Source: Planctomycetaceae bacterium (lineage in GTDB: Bacteria > Planctomycetota > Planctomycetia > Pirellulales > Thermoguttaceae). From it: DNA of 7,941 bases. Below, one piece after another: positions 1 to 5,839 of the stretch. Location of the stretch: assembly GCA_031266315.1 (NCBI GenBank), contig JAISBG010000100.1, positions 1-7,941 on the forward strand, written 5' to 3'. Positions within the stretch are counted from its first letter, which is position 1. Each line of letters opens with the position of its first letter. The translations under genes were made by a program, and so were the position numbers. The notes beneath the pieces were generated by a model. The model saw only the letters and a program-made list of their open reading frames with translations. It did no database searches and was not told where the DNA came from.

Positions 1-154
1 CAAGGTCTGCAATTTCAGATGTGACGGTTTATTCCGGAAACGTTCTGCTATCAAAACAACACAAATAGGAGGAGCAAACCTTTCTGGAGTCGATTACCGC
101 TCAACCGGCGCGACCGTTCAGCGAACGGATCGCCCACCTCCCTACAATTGGTAA
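1..154 (+). other. Left-edge region, possible tail of an upstream gene
   Basis: No gene can be assigned with confidence. Two plus-strand frames are open from the left edge. One has no stop from position 2 until the TAA at 152-154 and runs through the repeat at 86-141, whose translation gives the peptide ATVQRT. The other is open from position 3 to a TAG at 66-68. Either could be the C-terminus of a gene starting outside the window, and neither tail is recognisable. A purine-rich AGGAGGAG at about 67-74 resembles a ribosome binding site but has no start codon at a useful distance. Confidence 0.2.
86..141 (-). repeat. Half copy of the intergenic REP-like element (copy A)
   Basis: Read on the minus strand this is one REP-like unit: a GGTGG lead, then a stem-loop with arms 110-119 and 123-133 around a GCT loop (AGC on the plus strand), with one unpaired A at 129. 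The following bases, through cggttg and up to gactcc, match the left part of the copy at 2720-2869. The conserved core and the second hairpin are missing, so this is a solo or truncated unit. It lies about 100 bases upstream of the promoter of the hydrolase gene. Confidence 0.75.
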
Positions 155-237
155 AAAAATTTTATGTCATTTTGTAAACGACTATATCGTTTTGTCTTGT
201 TCGCGAAAAAAAGAAATATTGGATATTGTTGTCCTAC

Positions 238-266
238 TTGAAATGATTCCGGTTACTTTTTATAAT
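238..266 (+). promoter_or_regulatory. Sigma-70-type promoter of the GH2 gene
   Basis: TTGAAA at 238-243 and a perfect TATAAT at 261-266 are separated by exactly 17 bases. Transcription would begin near 273, leaving a leader of about 60 bases before the ATG at 335. This also settles the start of the gene: an in-frame GTG at 272 would sit at the transcription start itself and could not be a normal initiation codon. Confidence 0.75.
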
Positions 267-279
267 GGTTCGTGATTTT

Positions 280-300
280 GCCATGCCGTTCGAGGCAGGC
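280..300 (+). promoter_or_regulatory. Small hairpin in the 5' leader of the GH2 mRNA
   Basis: TGCC (284-287) pairs with GGCA (294-297) across a GTTCGA loop. The stem extends by GCC (280-282) with GGC (298-300) around a bulged A at 283. It lies just after the predicted transcription start, so it may stabilise the 5' end of the mRNA. The stem is short and could be chance; it matches no riboswitch I know. Confidence 0.25.
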
Positions 301-334
301 TAATTTGTTCACCCTTTTAATTTTCAGAAAATTT

Positions 335-2692
335 ATGAAACGATTGATTTGTTTTTTGTGTTTGTTTTTACTGTCGGCTGTTGTTGTTACGGCGGACGAT
401 TGGCAAATTGTTGCCGGAAAAATTGTTACCGAATTTGCCAAAGATGTTGATCCCAAGAATCCGTTACCGGAATATCCGCGACCGCAACTTGTTCGCGAAA
501 CTTGGTTGAATCTCAACGGTCTTTGGGATTACGCGATCACGAATCGCGATGCCGCAAAATTGGAAAAAACCGACGGCAAAATTCTTGTTCCTTATCCGGT
601 AGAATCGGCGTTGTCCGGTGTCGGTAAAACGGTGGGGAAAGACAACAAACTCTGGTATTCCCGCCAATTTGAAATTCCAAAAGGAAAAAATTGGGAGAAT
701 CAACAAATCCTGCTCCATTTCGGAGCCGTTGATTGGGACACCACTGTTTATGTCAACGGTAAAGAAGTTGGTAAACATGTTGGCGGTTATTCGCCGTTTG
801 TGTTTGATGTAACCGACGCCCTGAAACCGGAAGGCAAGCAGGAACTTATTGTTGCCGTATTGGATCCGACCGACGACCATTTCCAGCCGCGCGGTAAACA
901 AATTAAAAATCCGCACGGAATTTGGTACACCGCTGTTACGGGAATTTGGGACACTGTTTGGATTGAGCCGGTTCCGGCAACTTCCATCGAAAAACTTAAA
1001 TTCGTTCCGAATATCAAAGACGCCACTCTGACGATTGAAACCGCCGTTAAAAATTTACAAGACGGCGATCAGATCGAAGCCAAAGCATCATTTAAATCGG
1101 AAACCAACAAACAAAACGCTCAACGCGGAGTGTTCGGACGCAGGGTTTTCCGTCAGTCTTCGGCAACATCGTTTGTTACCGTCAAAAGAAACAAAGCCGG
1201 TGAACCGTTGGTATTGCCGATTGCCAATCCGAAACTCTGGACACCGGACGAACCGAATCTGTACAATTTAACGGTTTCTGTTATTCGTAACGGTAAAATT
1301 ATTGATACGGTTGATTCTTATTTCGGAATGAGAGAAATTTCGCTTGGTAAAACCGAAGATGGAATAACACGAATCTTATTGAACGGAAAATTTCTGTTTC
1401 AACACGGTCCGCTTGATCAGGGTTGGTGGCCCGACGGTCTTTACACCGCTCCAACCGATGCGGCGTTGGCTTACGATCTCGAAGTTACGAAAAAACTCGG
1501 ATTCAATATGCTCCGTAAACATGTTAAAGTCGAACCGATGCGGTTTTACGCTCATTGTGACCGGCTTGGAATTCTCGTTTGGCAGGACATGCCCAGCGGT
1601 GATAAGTACATCGGCGGCAATGACCCTGATTTTGTACGGTCACCGGAATCCGTCGCCAATTATGAACGGGAATGGAAGGAAATTATCGAAACGCGATATA
1701 ACGCTCCAAGTATTGTCATTTGGGTTCCGTTCAACGAAGGTTGGGGACAATTCGATACGTGCCGGATTCTCGACCTGACAAAACAATTTGATCCAACCCG
1801 ATTGGTTGATGGTCCGAGCGGTTGGTCTGATCGCGGTTGCGGCGATTTGTACGATAAACATCAATACCGAGGTCCCGGAATGTTTCCGCCGGAAGAAAAA
1901 CGGGCAACAGTTCTCGGTGAATACGGCGGACTCGGTTTGCCGGTCAAAGGTCATACGTGGATCGAATCGGACAAGAATTGGGGTTACGGCGGCAATCTGA
2001 AAGATAAGGACGATTTGTTTCAAACCTATAACCAATTGAATCAACGTTTGCATCCGTTAATTGCCAAAGGACTTTCCGCTGCCGTTTATACACAAACGAC
2101 CGATGTCGAAGTTGAAGTCAACGGTTTAATGACTTATGACCGCGTTATCAAAGTCGATGTTAAAAAGTTCAAAGCATCGAATGATGCGTTACATTATCCG
2201 GCGCCGGAAATAAAAACGTTAATTCCTACCGCTACCGTCAAGGAATCCGAATGGTTCTTCACAACGGACAAACCCGCTGACGGTTGGGAAAAAGCGGAGT
2301 TCGACGTGAACGCATGGAAAGCGGGCAAAGCCGGTTTCGGAACCGTCGGAACTCCAAACACAACCGTCCGCACGGAATGGAAAACAAATGATATTTGGAT
2401 ACGAAAATCATTTGAACTTTCTGCAAACGACGTGAAAGACCCGTTACGGTTAACGCTTGACCTTTACCACGACGAAGACGCCGAAGTTTATATTAACGGC
2501 GTTAACGTACTCGAAACAAAAGGTTACGTCGGCAACTACACGAATTTCCCGATGAATAACGTTACAAAAACGTTCAGGGCGGGTAAAAATGTTATTGCAA
2601 TTCACTGCAAACAAACCAGCGGCGGTCAATATATTGACGCAGGAATTTCTCTTACCATTCCGGCTCCCAAAGGACAAAAACGGATTTGGTAA
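335..2692 (+). CDS. Secreted glycoside hydrolase family 2 protein (beta-galactosidase-like)
   Basis: This 785-residue enzyme has the GH2 layout. Residues 1-20 form a signal peptide (MKR, a hydrophobic run, then VTA before DD), so it acts outside the cytoplasm. A sugar-binding jelly-roll domain (about 45-212) with LNGLWDY and TGIWDTVW, an Ig-like domain (about 213-335) and a TIM barrel (about 335-625) follow. Barrel motifs include FNMLRKH, LVWQDMPSG, WVPFNEGW with the predicted acid/base E468, and VLGEYGG with the predicted nucleophile E529. Residues about 630-785 form an extra beta-rich domain (DLYHDEDAEVYING) that resembles a second carbohydrate-binding jelly roll. Family members are retaining exo-glycosidases. 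Beta-galactosidase is the default guess, but glucuronidase, mannosidase or another specificity cannot be excluded. An in-frame GTG at 272 would add 21 residues; it is rejected because it overlaps the promoter output and would bury the signal peptide. The ribosome binding site before 335 is weak. No partner gene follows on this strand before the toxin-antitoxin operon. Confidence 0.93.
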   Translation: MKRLICFLCLFLLSAVVVTADDWQIVAGKIVTEFAKDVDPKNPLPEYPRPQLVRETWLNLNGLWDYAITNRDAAKLEKTDGKILVPYPVESALSGVGKTVGKDNKLWYSRQFEIPKGKNWENQQILLHFGAVDWDTTVYVNGKEVGKHVGGYSPFVFDVTDALKPEGKQELIVAVLDPTDDHFQPRGKQIKNPHGIWYTAVTGIWDTVWIEPVPATSIEKLKFVPNIKDATLTIETAVKNLQDGDQIEAKASFKSETNKQNAQRGVFGRRVFRQSSATSFVTVKRNKAGEPLVLPIANPKLWTPDEPNLYNLTVSVIRNGKIIDTVDSYFGMREISLGKTEDGITRILLNGKFLFQHGPLDQGWWPDGLYTAPTDAALAYDLEVTKKLGFNMLRKHVKVEPMRFYAHCDRLGILVWQDMPSGDKYIGGNDPDFVRSPESVANYEREWKEIIETRYNAPSIVIWVPFNEGWGQFDTCRILDLTKQFDPTRLVDGPSGWSDRGCGDLYDKHQYRGPGMFPPEEKRATVLGEYGGLGLPVKGHTWIESDKNWGYGGNLKDKDDLFQTYNQLNQRLHPLIAKGLSAAVYTQTTDVEVEVNGLMTYDRVIKVDVKKFKASNDALHYPAPEIKTLIPTATVKESEWFFTTDKPADGWEKAEFDVNAWKAGKAGFGTVGTPNTTVRTEWKTNDIWIRKSFELSANDVKDPLRLTLDLYHDEDAEVYINGVNVLETKGYVGNYTNFPMNNVTKTFRAGKNVIAIHCKQTSGGQYIDAGISLTIPAPKGQKRIW

Positions 2693-2719
2693 ATAAACTC
2701 AATTAAAATTCACGGAAAG

Positions 2720-2869
2720 AGGTGGGCGATCTGTCCGCTGGACGGTCGCGCCGGTTGGTTTGTTATTGATTCCAAAACAGAAGGCAACACCATTTGCCGT
2801 CGTTAATCTAATTCACTATCGGCTATCGCCGATGCGACCTTTTAGTAAATAGCAAAAGGTCACCCACCT
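2720..2869 (+). repeat. Full REP-like composite element (copy B)
   Basis: The element begins with GGTGG at 2721 and ends with CCACC before 2869, so its outer ends are inverted repeats. The left hairpin pairs GTCC with GGAC around GCT. The right hairpin pairs GACCTTTT with AAAAGGTC, but its loop is expanded from three to ten bases. Between them lie the shared core (gattccaaaac, then tttgccgtcgttaatct) and a small hairpin ATCGGC/GCCGAT with loop TATC. It starts about 27 bases after the stop of the GH2 gene and could also fold at the 3' end of that mRNA. Confidence 0.85.
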
Positions 2870-2877
2870 TGTGGTCG

Positions 2878-2900
2878 CCGCAGATTTTTTTTATCTGCGG
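2878..2900 (+). repeat. Perfect 8-bp inverted repeat with T-rich loop
   Basis: CCGCAGAT (2878-2885) and ATCTGCGG (2893-2900) are perfect reverse complements around seven T residues. The Ts are in the loop, not after the stem, so this is not a standard intrinsic terminator on either strand, though it could still end or protect the GH2 transcript. Immediately after it come two degenerate copies of the same stem motif (atctgtgt and ctctgtgt, about 2912-2928), which suggests the remains of a short direct-repeat array. Confidence 0.45.
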
Positions 2901-2985
2901 TCATTTATCGAATCTGTGTCCTCTGTGTGTTAACTTGAAAATGACGAAAACAACCCGAACACAATATAACTTTTATCGAAAATTC

Positions 2986-2994
2986 TGTTATACT
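2986..2994 (+). promoter_or_regulatory. Extended -10 promoter candidate for the toxin-antitoxin operon
   Basis: TG at 2986-2987, one base, then TATACT at 2989-2994 matches the extended -10 pattern, which tolerates a poor -35 box; the bases around 2966-2971 are indeed poor. Transcription would start near 3001, giving a leader of about 130 bases that contains the palindromes at 3059-3092. A second AT-rich box, TATAAA at 3090-3095, overlaps the palindrome but has no -35 partner. Confidence 0.4.
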
Positions 2995-3058
2995 AAAGCT
3001 GCTTTAAAATTCACGTAGCTGGACACGGTAAGCGCAACAACGTGGAGCGTTTGCTCAA

Positions 3059-3092
3059 GGGCGAAGCCTATCGCCCATACCGGCTACGGTAT
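3059..3092 (+). promoter_or_regulatory. Paired palindromes, candidate operator of the toxin-antitoxin operon
   Basis: Two inverted repeats abut exactly. GGGCGA (3059-3064) pairs with TCGCCC (3071-3076), and ATACCG (3077-3082) pairs with CGGTAT (3087-3092) around GCTA. A further half-site CGGTA lies at 3026-3030, and GTAGC (3015-3019) can pair with GCTAC (3083-3087). Ribbon-helix-helix antitoxins of the RelB/DinJ family bind palindromes of this size upstream of their own genes, so an autoregulatory operator about 40 bases before the antitoxin start is a natural reading. A structured mRNA leader is the alternative. Confidence 0.45.
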
Positions 3093-3130
3093 AAACTATT
3101 ACTTTATTTCCATTACAGGAGATTCTCATT

Positions 3131-3403
3131 ATGGTGACAATACAGATTCATATTGATGAGAACACGAAGGCAGCAGCCGATTCCCTTTTTGACTCGCTTG
3201 GACTCGATACGTCAACAGCAGTACGTATGTTTATATCCGCTTCACTTGAGTGTGACGGCATACCTTTTCCGGTAAAACGTAACAACACGAAAAAACCAAA
3301 CGCAGAACTTCGTGAAGCAATGGAAGATGTGCAATTGCACAGAAACCTGCACGGACCATTTGTTACGGCGGAAGAAGCGGTACGCTCAATGCTGGAGGAA
3401 TAA
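3131..3403 (+). CDS. RelB/DinJ-family antitoxin
   Basis: This 90-residue protein has the usual size and layout of the DinJ antitoxin. The N-terminal part (about 1-45) is a ribbon-helix-helix DNA-binding domain: strand VTIQIHIDENTK, helix AAADSLFDSLGL, then TSTAVRMFISASL. The GIPFP motif at about 44-48 is a family hallmark. The acidic C-terminal part (ELREAMEDV to MLEE) is the expected toxin-wrapping region. It should neutralise the downstream nuclease and, with it, repress the operon. AGGAGA at 3117-3122, eight bases before the ATG, is one of the best ribosome binding sites in the window, which fits the need to make antitoxin in excess. Family assignment is firm; naming it dinJ itself would overstate the similarity. 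Confidence 0.92.
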   Translation: MVTIQIHIDENTKAAADSLFDSLGLDTSTAVRMFISASLECDGIPFPVKRNNTKKPNAELREAMEDVQLHRNLHGPFVTAEEAVRSMLEE

Positions 3404-3407
3404 CAGA

Positions 3408-3686
3408 ATGTTGCAAATCGTGTACTCCAACAAAATGAAACGCGATGTTAAACGAATGCAAAAACGCGGCAAGGATTTATCAAAGTTGATCGCCGTGCTT
3501 GATTTATTGGCTTCCGGTGAACCCATGCCCGAAAAATACAGAGACCACCTAATGAAAGGCGAAATGCGAGGATATCGCGAATGTCATGTAGAGCCGGATT
3601 GGTTGTTGGTATATCGAATTTTCGAAGATATGTCGATACTTTCTGCTTCCGGCACAGGTACACATTCAGACCTATTTGACGAATAG
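3408..3686 (+). CDS. YafQ-family mRNA interferase toxin (RelE superfamily)
   Basis: This 92-residue protein has the same length as E. coli YafQ and aligns with it from memory without large gaps. YafQ cuts mRNA in the translating ribosome. Its key residues H50, H63, D67, W68, H87 and F91 correspond here to H47, H60, D64, W65, H86 and F90, so the toxin looks catalytically intact. Recognisable blocks are YRDHLMKGEMRGYRECHVEP, DWLLVYR and GTGTHSDLF. The ATG at 3408 is chosen over an upstream in-frame ATG at 3312 because it gives the family length and follows GGAGGA at 3394-3399, which lies inside the end of the antitoxin gene. Only four bases separate the two genes, so translation is probably coupled. 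No clear terminator follows. Confidence 0.95.
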   Translation: MLQIVYSNKMKRDVKRMQKRGKDLSKLIAVLDLLASGEPMPEKYRDHLMKGEMRGYRECHVEPDWLLVYRIFEDMSILSASGTGTHSDLFDE

Positions 3687-3737
3687 CACTTGACCTTAAA
3701 TGATGACAATCATACCACGAAAAGATGCGAAAAATTG

Positions 3738-3880
3738 GTGGGTGATCCGTCCGCTGGACGGTCGCGCCGATTGACTCTGCATTGACTCCAAAACAGAAGG
3801 CAACACCACTTGCCATCATTCCTCTAATTCCTAGTCGGCGAGTACGCCGACGCGACCTTTCAGCGAAGAGTCGCCCACCT
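3738..3880 (+). repeat. Full REP-like composite element (copy C)
   Basis: This copy has the same orientation as the one at 2720. The left unit has GGTGG followed by a stem CCGTCC/GGACGG around GCT. The core is nearly identical to that copy over gactccaaaacagaaggcaa. The small hairpin is GTCGGCG/CGCCGAC with loop AGTA. The right unit has GCGACcTTTC and GAAgaGTCGC around AGC with two mismatches, ending in CCCACCT. It fills the gap between the convergent toxin and HD genes, where a bidirectional terminator would be expected, and no other terminator is visible there. Confidence 0.88.
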
Positions 3881-3905
3881 GTTGGTTGTTTTTCCGTTGT
3901 GAAAA

Positions 3906-5333
3906 TTACATATTTGTTTCGTCATCGTGGTCGGAGTTTCTGGTCAGAGTTTCCAACGCTTGTGCCAACGGAATGATATGATCTTTTTCTTTTGTATAAA
4001 GACGGCAAATCCGATAACTTTGCGGAATATGATTGAACAGTTCTTCTTCATCAAGAGATCGAATCCGGTCTGTTATCGGGTCATACAGAAAATTTTGAGT
4101 TGCCGTTGGTCGGTGCGAATCGGGACGATGCAGATGTCTTGCAATATCCACTTCAAATGAGATTGATTGAAGTGATTCCGGTAAATTCGTAACAATTGCC
4201 CGCCGAAATGCTTCCGTATCGGCAAAGACGCTGGTTTGTTCTCTCTGACCGGCGAAAAACAAGGCGGTTGTTTCCGCTGCCAAATGAAATGGAACGCGGC
4301 GGGTCAGGAAGTTTGCCCATTTGGGAGCGAGTTCTCTTTTTTTCGGATTGGGCGAGCGATACCACCGCGAAACATCAACCAGCAATGACCATTCGGTAAA
4401 GTGGAGATAGGCATCAAGATTTTCCAACGGATTCCGGCTTCCTTCACCGCCGCTTCCCGGAAACAATAATTCACGGCTTTCGAGAAAAAGTTCGTGAAGG
4501 AAAAGGTCAATTGCCCGAACAGTACGATGAAAATAAACCGAACGAAACAGTTCCGCTCGTGCTGTTAAAAACCGCGTCAAAGTTGCGGTTCCTCTTGGGT
4601 GAACCGTCAAACCGTTTTTCGTAAAAAACGAATAATGTAATAGCCGGTCAAGATCAAAAGCCCGTGAACTGAATCCGGTCATAAAAGCGTCGCGCAACAC
4701 AAAATCCATATTGTCCACCGTGTACAACCCGCTGAACAATGTCCGAAGCAACCGCAGCCAAAGCGGAACCGACAATTCCTGAGTTCCGGTAGGACGCACA
4801 ATTAAGAAGGCAATCTGTTCAGGATCAAGCGTTTCGTGTTCGTCAAGGGTTCCGAGCGGATTGCGCCGGATTTTTCGGAGCATGGGAGCGAGTTGCCGAC
4901 GAATGATTTCCGCACCAAGTTTTTCGTGGTTCAAACTGAATTCGGACAAAAACCGAACATCAAAAAAATGCCCAAACGGACCATGACCAACATCGTGAAG
5001 CAATGCCGCCATACGAGTCAGCGATTCCAGATAATTCCGACTCGGCAATATCTCGCCGGCATTATGGCAAACGTCCAACAAACTACGATAAAACTGTGCC
5101 AATGTTCGTGAAGCGAGATGCATGGCTCCGAGAGAATGTTGAAAACGAGTATGTTCGGCGGTTGGATAGACGAGCCACGCCGTTTGCAACTGATGAATTT
5201 GCCGAAGCCGTTGCACCCAAGGCGAGTCAATGATATCACGTTCCGAAATTTCATCGGTTCCAAGAGCCGCCGAAAACGGAATATATCCGTGTATCGGGTC
5301 TTGCGACAGATTTTCACTTTCAAAATAATTCAT
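3906..5333 (-). CDS. HD-domain phosphohydrolase (SAMHD1/dNTPase-like)
   Basis: This 475-residue cytoplasmic protein carries a complete HD metal site: H66 in RFQHSLG, H113-D114 in LLHDVGHGPFGH, and D207 in VDNMDFVLRD. These match H167, H206, D207 and D311 of human SAMHD1. R63, H117, H122, H136 and D215 also match conserved positions. The VDNMDFVLRDAFMTG block is typical of bacterial dNTP triphosphohydrolase relatives such as YwfO. The likely reaction is removal of triphosphate from deoxynucleotides, although some relatives act on other phosphoesters. The frame stays open to an ATG at 5516, but residues 1-61 of that longer reading are translated repeat DNA (5395-5516). The ATG at 5333 gives MNYFESENLSQDPIHGYI, where family similarity begins. 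A GGAGA lies about 12 bases before it. The kinase lies 506 bases upstream on the same strand, too far for an obvious operon. Confidence 0.92.
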   Translation of the reverse strand: MNYFESENLSQDPIHGYIPFSAALGTDEISERDIIDSPWVQRLRQIHQLQTAWLVYPTAEHTRFQHSLGAMHLASRTLAQFYRSLLDVCHNAGEILPSRNYLESLTRMAALLHDVGHGPFGHFFDVRFLSEFSLNHEKLGAEIIRRQLAPMLRKIRRNPLGTLDEHETLDPEQIAFLIVRPTGTQELSVPLWLRLLRTLFSGLYTVDNMDFVLRDAFMTGFSSRAFDLDRLLHYSFFTKNGLTVHPRGTATLTRFLTARAELFRSVYFHRTVRAIDLFLHELFLESRELLFPGSGGEGSRNPLENLDAYLHFTEWSLLVDVSRWYRSPNPKKRELAPKWANFLTRRVPFHLAAETTALFFAGQREQTSVFADTEAFRRAIVTNLPESLQSISFEVDIARHLHRPDSHRPTATQNFLYDPITDRIRSLDEEELFNHIPQSYRICRLYTKEKDHIIPLAQALETLTRNSDHDDETNM

Positions 5334-5394
5334 GGAATAAAATCGTCTCCAATTAAGGTGTTGACATAAATTCTTCAAAGGTAAGCAATTCAAC

Positions 5395-5562
5395 GGTGGG
5401 CGACCTTTTGCTAAAAGGTCGCGTCGGTGTACTCGCCGACAGTGAATCAGATTAATGACGGCAAATGATATTGCTTTCCGTTTTGGAATCAAATTATCTG
5501 CCGTCAACAGGGGCAAAGTCGGCTATCGCCGACGCAACCGTTCAGCGAACGGTTGCCTACCT
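5395..5562 (-). repeat. Full REP-like composite element (copy D), first of a tandem pair
   Basis: Inverted relative to the copies at 2720 and 3738. Left unit: GCGACCTTTT (5400-5409) and AAAAGGTCGC (5413-5422) form a perfect 10-bp stem around GCT. Right unit: GCAACCGTTC (5534-5543) and GAACGGTTGC (5547-5556) form another perfect 10-bp stem around AGC, ending in CCTACC (GGTAGG on the minus strand). Two small hairpins lie inside, at 5423-5440 and 5518-5533. The core matches the other copies on the minus strand. It lies about 60 bases upstream of the HD gene, in the leader if that gene is transcribed from further up. Confidence 0.9.
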
Positions 5563-5581
5563 TATGTGCGACTCCTCTTGA

Positions 5582-5749
5582 GGTTGGCGACCTTTTGCTA
5601 AAAGGTCGCGTCGGTGTACTCGCCGACAGTGAATCAGATTAACGACGGCAAATTGTGTTACTTTCCGTTTTGGAATCAAATTGCCTGCCGTTAACAGGGG
5701 CAAAGTCGGCTATCGCCGACGCAACCGTTCAGCGAACGGTTGCCTACCT
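5582..5749 (-). repeat. Full REP-like composite element (copy E), second of a tandem pair
   Basis: Near-identical head-to-tail duplicate of the element at 5395. The offset is 187 bases at the left end and 188 after the right arm, because of one extra base near 5764; the duplicated block extends to cctcttgag at about 5770. Both outer hairpins and both small inner hairpins are conserved, while roughly ten scattered substitutions lie mainly in the core, for example atgacgg against acgacgg and tatctgccgtc against tgcctgccgtt. The leading GGTGG has become GGTTG here. The remaining 5771-5839 is AT-rich and shows no clear terminator for the kinase. Confidence 0.9.
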
Positions 5750-5839
5750 GATGTGTGACTACCTCTTGAGTTTCATTCATAAAGGATTAAAACGTTTTGA
5801 AAAAAGTATATTGGAAAAAATAATCGGAAATTTTCTGGT

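Noticed and set aside
272..334. Longer GH2 protein starting at the in-frame GTG at 272
   Set aside because: The GTG coincides with the predicted transcription start after TATAAT at 261-266, and the extension would precede a complete signal peptide that begins at 335.
464..2677. Several minus-strand and alternate-frame ORFs inside the GH2 gene
   Set aside because: They are shadows of a gene with clear GH2 motifs throughout; none has its own motifs or ribosome binding site.
2878..2900. Rho-independent terminator for the GH2 gene
   Set aside because: The T run is in the loop and not after the stem on either strand, so it is listed only as an inverted repeat.
3312..3407. Longer toxin starting at the in-frame ATG at 3312
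   Set aside because: The start would lie deep inside the antitoxin gene; the ATG at 3408 has a strong ribosome binding site and gives the YafQ family length.
3782..3976. Small plus-strand ORF of 64 codons
   Set aside because: Most of it is translated REP-like repeat DNA and the rest overlaps the end of the HD gene on the other strand.
5395..5770. CRISPR array
   Set aside because: Only two copies of a unit of about 187 bases, near-identical over the whole length, with no short repeat and unique spacer pattern.
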